From Porphyridium purpureum (taxonomy: Eukaryota > Rhodophyta > Bangiophyceae > Porphyridiales > Porphyridiaceae): DNA of 64,000 bases. This document shows, piece by piece, positions 53,762-64,000 of the stretch (the first letter of the stretch is position 1; every line of letters begins with the position of its first letter). Both the position numbers and the translations under genes were made by a program. The notes under the pieces are model-generated. The model did no database searches, was not told the origin of the DNA, and worked only from the letters and a program-made list of their open reading frames with translations. Where the stretch lies: the NCBI GenBank assembly GCA_008690995.1, contig VRMN01000015.1:1-64000 (forward strand), in the 5' to 3' direction.

Positions 53762-54276
53762 TATGCGAGCTGTGGGATGCACGTGCGGAAACGGTAAGCT
53801 TCCAATTTCCACCTTGTTCATAAGGCATGTCGCCTTGCCACGGCATTCCTTTGGCGGCTCGTTTTCCTTGATGAGATCCTTCGTGGACTACTGCGTTATC
53901 GTCGGTATCTGGGTGTCACACCCAATGACCACTTTTACAATTCTTTCTGGGTTGAGAAATCGAGTTTTCGTTGCGTCCGGCCCACTTTGACAGTAAGTCG
54001 TAGTCTACATGCTACCTATGGATATTCTAACCTGTTGATTTGTGTTGCGCGTGAAAAAGCGGCGCGCTGATTTTGCATACTCCAGGCTTTCAGGCGCACT
54101 TGTCTGATCGGTTTTGATCGCCACCTCCAGACCTGATGTATGTTGTCGGCCCTGTTCCTGTTTCTCCGTGATCTCCGTTATCTCTGTTTCTGCCCTTGAT
54201 GAGGAGAGAGCAACAGGCTAGTAGCTAGATACTCTTCAGCAAAACAATACACAACCCGACCTTAACTCGCACAGAC
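53762..54276. other. Convergent intergenic stretch
   Basis: It lies between the stops of translin and the carrier gene. I see no gene, repeat or GTACAG word here. Confidence 0.5.
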
Positions 54277-55327
54277 ACTACGACAAAGCGGCAGGGTCCG
54301 GCATCTTGCTTAATTGCTTCAATAATTCGTACGCTGACACCATGCAGGTACCCCAGATAGAAACATTCACCATTCGCGGAAGAACGCCGCGAAAAGGCCA
54401 GCGAAGCCGTCTTCCCTTGATCAGTCCGAAAAGTACGCACAACGCCGGGCCGTGATACGCCAGGCAGCGTCTCTTGCACTTGCATTCGCACTTTCAGCAC
54501 ATCTAGCGGAGTGGTGAGTATAATTGAAGTTGCCTGCGCCCAGGGCTGCAAGAATTTGCATGCTTGCGGCCTTTGCAGACAGCATGCGCCTGGCGCCTCG
54601 CTAGTCGTGGCTCCGGTATCGCTTTGCTGCTCGGAATCAGGTCCAGTTTTGAAGCTGCCTCGAACAGCAGGCGCTTGTACGCGCCGTATGAGCCCCACCA
54701 AATTGCAATTCGCTTGGAACAAAGGTCGCAATTGATAGCCGTATAGCCCTTGCCGGAAGCCTTCGTTTCGGACAATCCACATGGCGAGCTGCAGGCCGTT
54801 TGCGTACCTTGTGTCGGATTTCTTCTGTACAATGAGTCGCTGGCTGACCACATCCATGGGCACGGTGACAGTCTGCGTGGCGAGGGCTGGCGACCGCGCC
54901 CGCGGCAAAGCTAGATATCGCCGTGTACTTTGCGGCGATTCCCGGCGAGCCCTGCAGTGAGTTGAGGTCAAAGCAGTTGCTGCCCATAAAGCGGACAAAT
55001 TCGTGTTCAAAATAAGCCGGCAGCGCACCACCAGGACGGTGCCGAGCCCCTTGTAGAAGCCCCTGAAACCCAAACTCGTTCTGAATGAACGCCGCCGTGC
55101 GCGACATGCCGCGCGCATTCCTGAGAGCTGCGCAGCCGAGTACCTGCTACTGGAGAACATGATCTGGCGGGTCTTGATGACGGACAGTGGATATAGCGCG
55201 AGCGTGACTCCGCTGAACAGGAGCGCGCCGTACCCAAAGAAGCGCGCCTTGTTGAGCCGATCCCATGTGACATCCGGGGCGCGGCAAACTCAGAGTCAAA
55301 GTCCGCGCCCATCCTACTTCGCCGCAA
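54277..55327 (-). CDS. Mitochondrial carrier of the SLC25A44 type, frame-disrupted
   Basis: Minus-strand pieces give DVTWDRLNKARFFGYGALLF and SGVTLALYPLSVIKTRQIMF (first carrier repeat, compare WEHLDKKKFYVFG ... YPFTLIRTR of SLC25A44). FRGFYKGLGTVLV, QTVTVPMDVVSQRLIVQKK (second repeat P-x-[DE]-xx-[KR]) and IILTTPLDVLKVRMQVQ (third repeat) follow. The last segment is FRGVLPRMVNVSIWGTCMVS and YELLKQLS, ending at a stop at 54277. Three Px[D/K]xxR/K signatures confirm an SLC25 carrier. SLC25A44 relatives move branched-chain amino acids into mitochondria. The substrate here is inferred only by resemblance. The pieces lie in different frames with about five one-base breaks. An Ala/Arg-rich segment in another frame up to an ATG at 55501 may be an N-terminal extension. 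Confidence 0.78.
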
Positions 55328-55509
55328 GATTCAGGAGCCGCCTGCGCGCTAGGAAGCCTGCGAAGGGCATCGTCAGTCCGATACTCGCGCCAGCTACGCC
55401 AGAAGCCCCCGCCACGTCCACGGCAACACGGCTCAACGGCGATCTGCGCGCAGCCGCGTCCTCCACTGCCAACCGCACCAGCTCGCGCTAGGGTTCCTCA
55501 TCACGCGCG

Positions 55510-55515
55510 GTACAG
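55510..55515 (-). promoter_or_regulatory. GTACAG word upstream of the carrier gene
   Basis: GTACAG at 55510-55515 is followed by CACTGTATTT at 55519-55528, giving a degenerate inverted pair about 185 bp upstream of the ATG at 55327, or next to the alternative ATG at 55501. Confidence 0.35.
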
Positions 55516-55529
55516 CGGCACTGTATTTT

Positions 55530-56423
55530 TGATCCCGCGCTGCGCGGCGCCGTTGTCTGTGGAGCCGCTGTGCCGACATGGCGGCTCGCGTATAGCTCGT
55601 CACGCAAGCGTGGCGCGAGAGCACGCCGAGCATGCGCAGAGGCGCAATGCCGGTGCAGCTTTGACCGGGCGCGGCGGCGGTGTCGACTCTGACGGCGACC
55701 GCGCGCTCGCACGTCAGTGGGTCCTTTTTTCTTCTGTTTTCGGTTTTGACGTCATGGTGCGCCTGGCTGCGTCTGACGCCAGGACCCTGTACGTGATCAC
55801 CTCTTCTTTGGTCGAGTGTTGTGGCTGAGCGCGGTTTTGCGCGCTCCATAGCCTTGTGCTCATACCCAGGAGAAAATTGAGCGACCCACACGTCGCGGCT
55901 GACGAAAATGCTAGGAACGTTTCGCGTCGGAGAGCGTCCACAGTAGCCGCCCTTAGATACCGTGTCTGGCGGTCACCGGCTGACGACGACGCTTGAATCT
56001 TCCCACTCAACTACAAAACAGAAGGACGCGCAACCTATTCCCGATCGCGCCCAAATGACTACCCTAGCGCCCACTCCAGCGAACCCAGAGCGTTACAGGT
56101 GCGCCCGATTAGCGTTCTTTCCCCTTTCGTCCTGCGCTGTCGCCCGCACCGCCACCACGCAAACGCAGTGCACGTGTTCCCAGCTGGCGCGCGCAAGCGT
56201 GACGACTGTTTCGCGTTTATGCGGTTCGGGCCGCGCAGGTTACGCGAGTGGGCAGCGGCAATTGTACGGCACGGCTGCCCAGGTTGACCAGAGCGCGCGG
56301 CGAGTGTTGAATGCGGCAGCGCGCTGCGCACGCGCCAAGCTACGAGCGGAGAACACTGGCGCAGCCGCTACAGCAACCGCGCCACAGGCCAGAAATCCGG
56401 ATGGCAGTAGTGTTCAGTCAGAA
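55530..56423. other. Spacer upstream of TOR, no gene recognised
   Basis: Overlapping frames on both strands (for example 55962-56444 plus and 55433-55891 minus) are rich in Arg, Ala and Cys. They have no recognisable domain and look like GC-rich chance frames. A short, frame-disrupted gene cannot be excluded given the state of the neighbours. Confidence 0.35.
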
Positions 56424-56430
56424 GTACAGT
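56424..56430 (+). promoter_or_regulatory. GTACAGT word 40 bp upstream of TOR
   Basis: AAGTACAGTTAC here repeats the left arm and spacer of the CBP20/translin palindrome (AAGTACAGT-TAC). It is the closest example of the word to a start codon in the window. Confidence 0.45.
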
Positions 56431-56469
56431 TACGTGGCGTTTGAGCGGGTGTGAGAGCCGAAGCGGAGC

Positions 56470-59400
56470 ATGCGGGAAGAGAGAGCGACATCAAGCGCGC
56501 CGCGTGAGGAGAGCGGTGGTGCGGGCAGCGCGGGCGGCGATGGCGGTGTTCGCGGGCGCCGGCCTGCGGAGACAAAGATCACGGTGCTGCTGCAGGACCT
56601 CACCGGCGCCGATGGAGACGACGTGCGCGCGTCCGTTGCGCGCACGCTGCGCGAGGCCGTCGAGACCGAGGTGCGCGATTACCTCGGCACTTCGCAGGCG
56701 GCCGCGGTCGATCTCCATACGTACGCGCGCACGGGCGAGCCGCAGCTCTTTGCGCGCAGACCTCCGTCCATGTGATGGCCTACCAACTCGGAGATTCAGC
56801 GCTTGTTGGTCTCCGAGCTGCCGGCCGATCGACTCGCGGGTATTGCTGCGCTTCATGAGCTCATCAGCTTGCGCGGCGAGCCATACCGTGCAAAGGTACA
56901 GCGCACTTACAATGGCCTGCGTGTCGTCTTTGGCAAGGTTTGGGACGTCCAGACCAGTCGGTTTGCGGCAAAGGCTCTTGGACAGCTCGCAGAACTGGGT
57001 GGCGTTCTCACGAACCGATGCGTGGAAGCCGAACTGGCGCGTGCTTTGGAGCGACTGCGCGATACACAGGGAGAGGGCGAGCAGGCGTCTGCATCGCGAG
57101 CAGTGGCATGTATGGTACTGCACGAACTCGCAGACTCGGTGCCAGCACTCGTGTACGCACGGCGGGCGGAATTGGTGCGAACGATCTGAATGGCGCGACA
57201 GATCTGAATCTTGAGGTGCAAGAAGAGGCAAACATCGCTTTGGGATCCTTCTTTGTCTGTGGTGTTTTCCATGAGAGGCATCTGAAGCGATCCGGGTGTT
57301 TGATACCATCGTCGAGCAAATCCTGGCCTGGCTCCACGACCCCACGGCGTCATCGGCCCAGATTCATGGTGGCTTGCGCGCCATGGGTGAACTTTTGCGG
57401 AATTCGTTTGCCAAAGATTACCTGGCGATCGCTTCCAACCAGCTCTGTAAGGTCACATTGGGCTTTCGCGCACATCCAGACCTTCTGATCAAGAAGGCAG
57501 TGGCAAGTCAAATTCCGCTCCTGGCGTCAAGTAATCCAGAGGCCTTTGCGCTTGCAGAAAGTGGATATCTGTCAGTGTCCTTCCATTTCCTGTCGGACTG
57601 CATAGTGAACGGAGTCTGTGAATCGGACGCGTTTCTGTCCTTAGGAAGTACCGCGGTCGCTGTGGGCTCGAGATTCAGTGATTTCGTGATCGAGAGTTTG
57701 GACTTAGCTCACAACTCAATAACGGGCCGTTCTAGCGCTCCTACAACGAAGCGTAGAAACGCCGTGCGCCAGGCAGACAAGTCGAGCCCCCGACGCGCTC
57801 ACGTGTGTCGGTCCTGGTGAAATCAATCGAAACGCCGAGCGCGGATATGACGCGCAAAATTTACCCGCTTCCTGACGCCCATGTTTGATGTCGGCCTAGG
57901 GATCGAGCTGGTTTCGGCGCTGAACTCGATTTCCAGTTCCCTTTCCGTCTTTGTCCCAGCGCATCCAGGAACGCTTGTTAGACGCAGCTGCAAAAGATCT
58001 GCTGTCAAACATGAGCAAGCATGGCAGTGGGTCTGGTGGCAACAATGTTTTCCGCATGTCTCGCAGTCTTTCGGAAAGTGTCGGAACCAAGGCCAAAGTG
58101 CACACAGCGCTCACCGCTGTGGGAGAGTACGATTTTCGCAGTCTAGACTCCATGACATTGTGCTCTTTTGTGCGTGATTGTGTACTTGATTATCTGGATT
58201 CGAACTGGTCGCGCGTACGCAAGGCCGCCACTCGCGCCTGTACTCGTCTTCTGTCTGCTGCCGCAGTTGTTTGCCCGAATGAAATCGTCTGGAGTCATCG
58301 CGTCAAGCGCGGTAATCAAGGGGAATGGCACATCGGTACCTTCGGTGTCTCCGACTGCAAGAGACTTGCATGGTATTGTCGGCGTTCAGGAAGAGGCACC
58401 CAAGCGACTGAGCAGCGAAGTTTACTCTTTGCTTGTGCGCGTCTTACCGATTGCGGTTGCCGACCCAGACGCTGATATACGCCTGACAGCTTTGCAAGGT
58501 TTCGGAAACGATGGCTTTGACGGCTACTTGGCTCAGCCAGAATGTCTGAGAAAGCTGTTGCTGTGTCTCCACGACGAAAAGTTGCAGGTCAAAGAAGCAA
58601 CCGTTTCCTTGGTAGGACACCTGAGCAGTCGAAATCCGGCGCACTCGCTGCCGGCGCTCCGCAAGTTTTTGATGGATCTGATGGTGTTGCTGCGGTGCGA
58701 AGGAGATGCCCTGCGTCTGCAACAAAGTCATGCCGCGAAGTTGCTCTCACTCCTGATTCGTGATGCTCCGAGACTTGTGCGCCCTTATGTTGAACCCATT
58801 TTAACGGTTTTGATCAAAGGCTACAGGACGCGCGGGAGCATGGGTGACACTGAAGCTGCTACCCCGTGCTGACGGCGGTCGCTGATCTGGCGAGCAGGGA
58901 GGCATGCGATATGCGACCCTTTTTCGACACGCTACTCACCTTGGTGGTCGGATGCCTGTATGTTCAGTCTGCAGAGCCTGACTTTAAAAATCGGCGTTGC
59001 AGGCGCTCTCCAAGTTGGTGCAAAACACAGGTGCGGTGATAGAGCCATATAGAAGATTCCCCGCACTTTTGTCCTCGCTGCTAGGGTTCGCTTCGCTTTG
59101 AAGTGGACCCTTCGGTGAGGCTCGAAGTCGAAATTTTACTTGGGAAACTAGGAGCCGTGAATCCAACCGAAATTGACAACTATGCTGACTCGGCAGCGTC
59201 TGGCAAGCCGCTACGGATTTCAGACCACCATGATGTAGACGATGTGCACGCTGTTTACATCGGTGGTTCTTCAACTCGAGAGGCAGGTGGTTGGGGAACC
59301 GGTGCGCGCATAGCGGCGAGCGTGCCAGCCTTTGATAAGGATACGCTTCTGGTTGGCCTTGGTGGGCAACAAACGACCTTGTCGGGAGCGGTGAACGATG

Positions 59401-62400
59401 AAGACGCGGCGCTGATTGGGGTCGGTAATGGTGCCAACGCAAATGATCCCAAGAGTACACTCAGTGTAGAGGCAATCACCTCGTCTACTGAGCGCAAGAA
59501 CGAACCACTGTGGGCTCGAGAAGAGCTGCGCACCGTTTCGTTGGTAAGCAGACTAAGTCACCCCTTTACTGCGCACGCGGAGTACTTTCCGTCTGCCGCT
59601 CTGGATGCGCTCCACAGAATGCTAGCCGATCGGCGTCTGGCACATTACCACCGGGAAGTGGTCGGTGCCATCGTATCCACCGTCCACACACTGGGTCCGA
59701 AATGTGTCTCATTTCTTCCGGCGATCTTGCCGCGCCTGATGTGGTTATTGCGGCCAGGAGAGGACAATGGAACGCGGGATGCGGACTTCAAGGAGTACGT
59801 CTTTAAGCGCCTCGGCGAGATTGTTGAAGTCGCGCGGCAGCATACACGTCCGTACGTGGGTGACATGTTACTTTTGATTCGCGAATATTGGGACGCCGGC
59901 CCGCAGCTGCTGCGGCCTGTGCTTGAATTGACTGAAAAGTTGTGCGTGGCGCTTGGGGACGAATTTCAACCGATGATTCCGCGCCTCCTTCCAGCTATGC
60001 TTGCGGTACTTGTATCAGATCGTGCGCGAAAACGAGAACCGACAGTGCAAGTGTTGAGCGCATTCGAAACGTTCGGTTCCGAACTGGACGACTACGTGAC
60101 TCTAATTTTGCCCGCCGTGCTGCGTGTTGCCGAGGACCGCGCAGTACCGAATTCGGTGCGGAAAGAGTCTCTCGTCACCCTGAGACGCCTTGTGAAGTTT
60201 TGCCCGTCGCTGATTTGGGCAGCTGTCTCTGCATCCCCTGTCAAGGCTGGCCGGCCAGGCTGAGGTGAAGGAGCTTTTCGTTCAGGCCATCAACAGCATC
60301 ATGGCTGTGGCTGTACAAATTCGCAAAGAGTTTTCCTTGTTTGCCCCGACGGTTGCGAAAGCGATCAAGAGCAGTACGTTGAAAGATAGCTGCGAAAAGG
60401 AGGTTGCAGAAGTGATGGCGATCTTGCTCGCGAGTGGTGTGTCGGAGAGAAGTTTACCCCACGTTTCGAATCCTGAGCATGTGCGCGACCGCGCCGCAGA
60501 GTGGAGGACGCGCTTTGAAAATACAGACTGCGGAACTGCGAACAAGGCAGGCTCCATCAATCCTTCTCAGCAGGCGTCAGCCGGAAAGAATCGGACCATG
60601 CCCGCCAATCAGCGCCGCATTCATGTCAACCAGCGCTCTTTGCGAAAGGCTTGGGAAGTGGGCAGGCGACACACCCGAGAGGATTGGGAGGAATGGATTC
60701 AAACGCTAGGATCCGCTCTGTTCCGTGAATCAGGGTCGCCTGCGCTTCGCTCTTGCGCGCGCCTTGCCGAAGTCTATCAGCCTCTTGCGCGCGAGCTGTT
60801 CAATGCGGTCTTTCTGAGTTGTTGGGCGGAATTGAGCTCCGCAACGCAAGCTGGCCTTGTGGGTGCCGTCGAAACTGCGCTGTTGTCAGGCTCTCTGCCA
60901 TTGGACGCCCTGCAGTCACTTTTAAGTCTTGCGGAATTCATGGAGCATGATGAGAAGCCGCTTCCAATCGACGTTCGGAGGCTGGCAGCCATGGCGTGTA
61001 GGTGTGGCGCGTACGCGAAAGCGCTTCACTACAAGGAGGCAGAGTACTTGCAGGACGTCGCGGGTGCCATTACAGGCGAAGATGGCCTGATCTCGATTTA
61101 TGATCACCTAGGGCAGCAGGAGAGTGCTGTTGGAGCCCTCGTGGATGCCGAGCGCAAAATTGGTGTCCGTCGGCGTGAGGAGTGGTATGAAAAGCTGGGC
61201 CGATGGGATGATGCTCTCAAGGCGTATGAACAGATGCAGGAGCTCGAGGAAGAAGGCGGCCTTCTGGCTATGCCGTCCATGCACACGGGGACTCGTGGAG
61301 CTGAAAGCAACGCGGGCGTGAACCCGCTTGCGAGTCCCGGTGGCGGTGATGCATCGCAGGCTGCATTATCGTCCATAAATAGCAGAGTGGATTCGATCTC
61401 GCTCAAGGACGCTCCTCCGGTGGAATCCGGCTCGAGTTTCGGGCTTGTCGTCGACTCCGATTCGCTACCCGCTGTATCAGCAGGCGGCGCTGGAAGTAGC
61501 GATATCAATGTGCATCGAAGGGGAAGCAATGGCGTCAGTAGTGCTGGCGCTGCGTACACATTTATGCAGCACGGTCGAGCGAAAAACTGGGCCCGAGTTG
61601 TAGGGCAGATCCGGTGCATGCATGAATTGGGGGAGTGGCACAGGATGGAAAGCTTTGTACGAAAGGCGTGGGATGAATCCGAAGGGCTTGGTGATATTCG
61701 TACCGCGCTGTCAGTTTCTGGTGCCGCCGCGAATGCGCTCAACCTTGGGGACTGGACCGCTTTCGCTGAGCGCCTGCGCTTCGTGCCATCCGATTCATTT
61801 CACGGTGCCTTTTTCCAGACAGTGCTTGCTGTGCGTCAGAATTCATTCGGGGAGGCGAGACAGCTTGTAGGCAAGGCGCGCGCAATTCTGGACACTGGAT
61901 TGACTGCCCGTGTCGCAGAAGGCTATCCACGTGCGTATTCTGAGGTTTTGAATGCGCAACTGTTGACTGAGATGGAAGAGGCGATCACATACTTGGAACA
62001 GGCGGCTTTGTACGGTGAGTCCGCTCGGGACAAGCAGCGCATTGCGCAGACGTGGCATTCTCGCTTATCAGGATGCCGCCGAGATCACGATACGTGGTAC
62101 CGCACGCTGATGGTTCGAAGCATGGTTCTCCATCCTACCGAAAATGTCACGGAATACCTCGAATTTGCATCTCTTTGCCGCAAGGCGAATCGATTTCCCA
62201 TGGCATCTGAAGCCATTCGGCTGGTTTTGCCAGCGGCCTCGGTCCAGGACGCCGTTGAAGATTGTCTTTATCGCGCGAGATTGACGGACTCTATGCCTGG
62301 GTCAGTTCCGCTTTCGGTTCAGCAATTGATTTCAGAAGGTAGTACCACGGTCGGCCAAGATTACATGAGTAATGTTACCACGAGGATGTCGTCGCTTTCG

Positions 62401-64000
62401 TCACGAGGCCTTGCAGACGTCGCGCGACTCGATAACTGGAATCCAGACATTGCGCTGAGAAATGCAGATCCTCGCGTCGCCTTTAGCTACTTGAATTATT
62501 TATGGTCGTGCGGACGCCAGGTCGAGGCGTACGAATCCATGCGAGCACGAGCGGGCGGAAATCGTTTGTACGAAGACATGAATGCCTTCCAAGGGGTTGT
62601 GGTAGGCACCGGCACAGAAGGTCTAGGTAGCAGCCAGGGATCCTCGACGAGCGGCGCGGGGAGTAGCACGGCACGTATGCTATATGCAAGATATCATCTC
62701 AAGCTATCCAACTGGTCACGGCATTTTCTTGAGCATCCTGATGATGATCGCCCGATTGGATTGTCCGAGCAAGATGTGCACGATCACGCGTACCAAGCCA
62801 CGCTCCTGGATCCGTCGTGGTACAAGGCGTTGCACACATGGTCGATGCTGAATGTCGAGGCTGCGCAACGCATTGAACAACAGGATACAAAGGCCCTCGC
62901 AGCATCGCGCTCGTCTCGCGGCGCGGTGCGAGTGGTGAGCGCAAAGGTGAAGTCGCATGTGATTGCAGCCACGAACGGATTTTTCTCAGCCATGCGCTTA
63001 GGCGCTGCCATGCAGCGAACCCGACTGCAGGATATTTTGCGGGTGCTCACGCTATGGTTCCGCTACGGTGGCATTAAGGACGTCAACGCTGCTCTGACAA
63101 ATGGCTTTGCCAGTACCGAGCCAGACATGTGGCTTGAGGTTGTGCCTCAAATGATTGCGCGCCTGCATGCACCACTGCCTTCAGTTCAGGAGGGCCTCAA
63201 GAACCTACTCATCCGGATCGGATCGGCTCATCCGCAGGCTCTCATCTATCCGCTGACTGTGGCATCCAAATCGACGAACAGAATTCGTCGTGACTCGGCT
63301 TGTGATATATTGGACGCCCTGCGCGTTCACTCGGCGGTGCTTGTTGAGCAGGTCGAAATGGTGTCGCAAGAGTTGATTCGCGTGGCGATTTTGTGGCATG
63401 AGATGTGGCACGAGAACCTTGAGGAAGCGTCGCGCCTGTACTTTGGTGAGGGAAACGTGGAGGGGATGTTCGAGGTACTGGCACCTTTGCATGCCATGAT
63501 GGAAAAAGGGCCCGCAACAGTGCGCGAAACGAATTTTCACCGCGAGTTTGGGCGTGACTTGGCTGAAGCGGCCGAATGGTGTCGACGGTATCGCGCGAGC
63601 AATCGCGAGGCCGACTTGAACCAAGCGTGGGATTTGTACTATCATGTCTTTCGCCGCATCAATAAGCAGTTGCCCCAACTGAACTCGCTGGAGCTTTCCC
63701 AGGTATCACCCAAACTCGTTCAGGCATCCAATCTTGCAATTGCGGTGCCGGGCACTTACCAGCCACCGTCTCCTTTCCAGGAGAACAAGCTAGTGACTAT
63801 TGCACGCTTTGCGCCTACGCTGACAGTGATTTCATCGAAACAGAGGCCTCGCCGTCTTGTCATGTACGGATCGGATGGCCTTGAGTACGCTTTTCTACTC
63901 AAGGGCCATGAGGATTTACGACAAGACGAACGTGTGATGCAGTTTTTCGGACTCGTGAATGAGTTGCTTTCTCAGAGCTCGGACCTGAGCAAAAGCCATT
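56470..64000 (+). CDS. TOR: TOR (target of rapamycin) PIKK-family kinase, 5' part frame-disrupted, 3' end beyond the window
   Basis: N-terminal HEAT repeats run from 56470 to about 60260. An example is the stretch near 58440-58830 with DPDADIRLTALQGF, then HLSSRNPAHSLPALRKFL, then DAPRLVRPYVEPIL, all as in mTOR. From 60265 one frame stays open to the window edge (no ATG or stop). It holds the FAT domain (AKALHYKEAEYL, WYEKLGRWDDAL), the FRB domain (63370-63665: ELIRVAILWHEMWHENLEEA, EASRLYFGEGNVEGMFEVL, QAWDLYYHVFRRI) and the start of the kinase domain with the ATP-binding Lys at 63901 (FLLKGHEDLRQDERVMQ). TOR controls growth in TORC1 and TORC2. The HEAT part is interrupted by an in-frame TGA at 56773 and by about nine frame changes (near 57185, 57285, 57800, 57930, 58290, 58858, 58990, 59098 and 60230). 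At least two sit in homopolymers (the A-run at 58986-58990 and the T-run at 59097-59099). The residues flanking each break stay conserved. I read these as sequence errors rather than introns, because no GT-AG pair fits. Confidence 0.93.

Noticed and set aside
56470-60264. Introns as the cause of the frame changes in TOR
   Set aside because: Conserved residues continue with no gap at the breaks and no plausible GT-AG interval is present; two of the breaks sit in short A or T runs.
1-64000. tRNA, rRNA, snRNA genes and riboswitches
   Set aside because: I looked for T-loop (GGTTCGA.TCC) and other hallmark strings on both strands and saw no convincing candidate; a covariance-model scan would settle this.

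Overview
The window is nuclear DNA of a eukaryote, most likely a unicellular red alga; Porphyridium is my best guess. The main evidence is a nuclear-type gene for an S-type phycobiliprotein lyase (35.4 kb), a plastid-import Tic22-domain protein, intron-poor compact genes with short and often divergent spacers, and many Copia-type retrotransposons. I saw no convincing rRNA, tRNA or CRISPR array.

The window splits into two parts. The left half (1-31 kb) is dominated by mobile DNA. A young, whole-looking Copia element on the minus strand (1999-6970, one 1.4-kaa gag-pol frame, near-identical LTRs) lies inside or against an oppositely oriented, incomplete copy of the same family (1-1446 and 6971-7432), and there is an extra LTR at 1447-1771. 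Further right are a PIF1/Helitron-type helicase remnant (about 10.15-10.64 kb), three old Copia fossils on the minus strand (14.0-18.1, 20.0-23.4 and 24.4-25.9 kb), two adjacent 12-bp minisatellites (26.3-26.7 kb), and a 4-kb block (26.9-31.0 kb). That block carries a KDZ/Plavaka-like transposase C-terminus, unassigned ORFs and its own short-word signature. From 31.0 to 35.2 kb I recognise no gene.

The right half (35.4-64 kb) is gene-dense. It holds cpcS-like lyase (+), an unrecognised 411-aa gene (+), a probable PIG-S GPI-transamidase subunit (-), a plastid-targeted HutX-like protein (-), a LYAR-like nucleolar zinc-finger protein (+), pyroglutamyl-peptidase I (-), a giant double NT-C2/coiled-coil protein (-), a TPR-Tic22 fusion (-), a DNL-type zinc-finger Hsp70 escort protein (+), nuclear cap-binding protein CBP20 (-), translin (+), an SLC25A44-like carrier (-) and the TOR kinase gene (+). 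TOR runs off the right edge just inside its kinase domain. Three neighbouring pairs are divergent: HutX-like/LYAR, Tic22/DNLZ and CBP20/translin.

Two window-wide observations stand out. First, a GTACAG(T)/(A)CTGTAC word, often paired as an inverted repeat, lies in nearly every 5' spacer of the gene-rich half, at the centre of divergent promoters, and also inside the Copia LTR. I propose it as a core promoter or transcription-factor element. Second, conserved housekeeping genes between 51.5 and 60.3 kb are broken by many one-base indels, several in homopolymers, while genes on either side are clean. Uncorrected sequencing error is the simplest reading.
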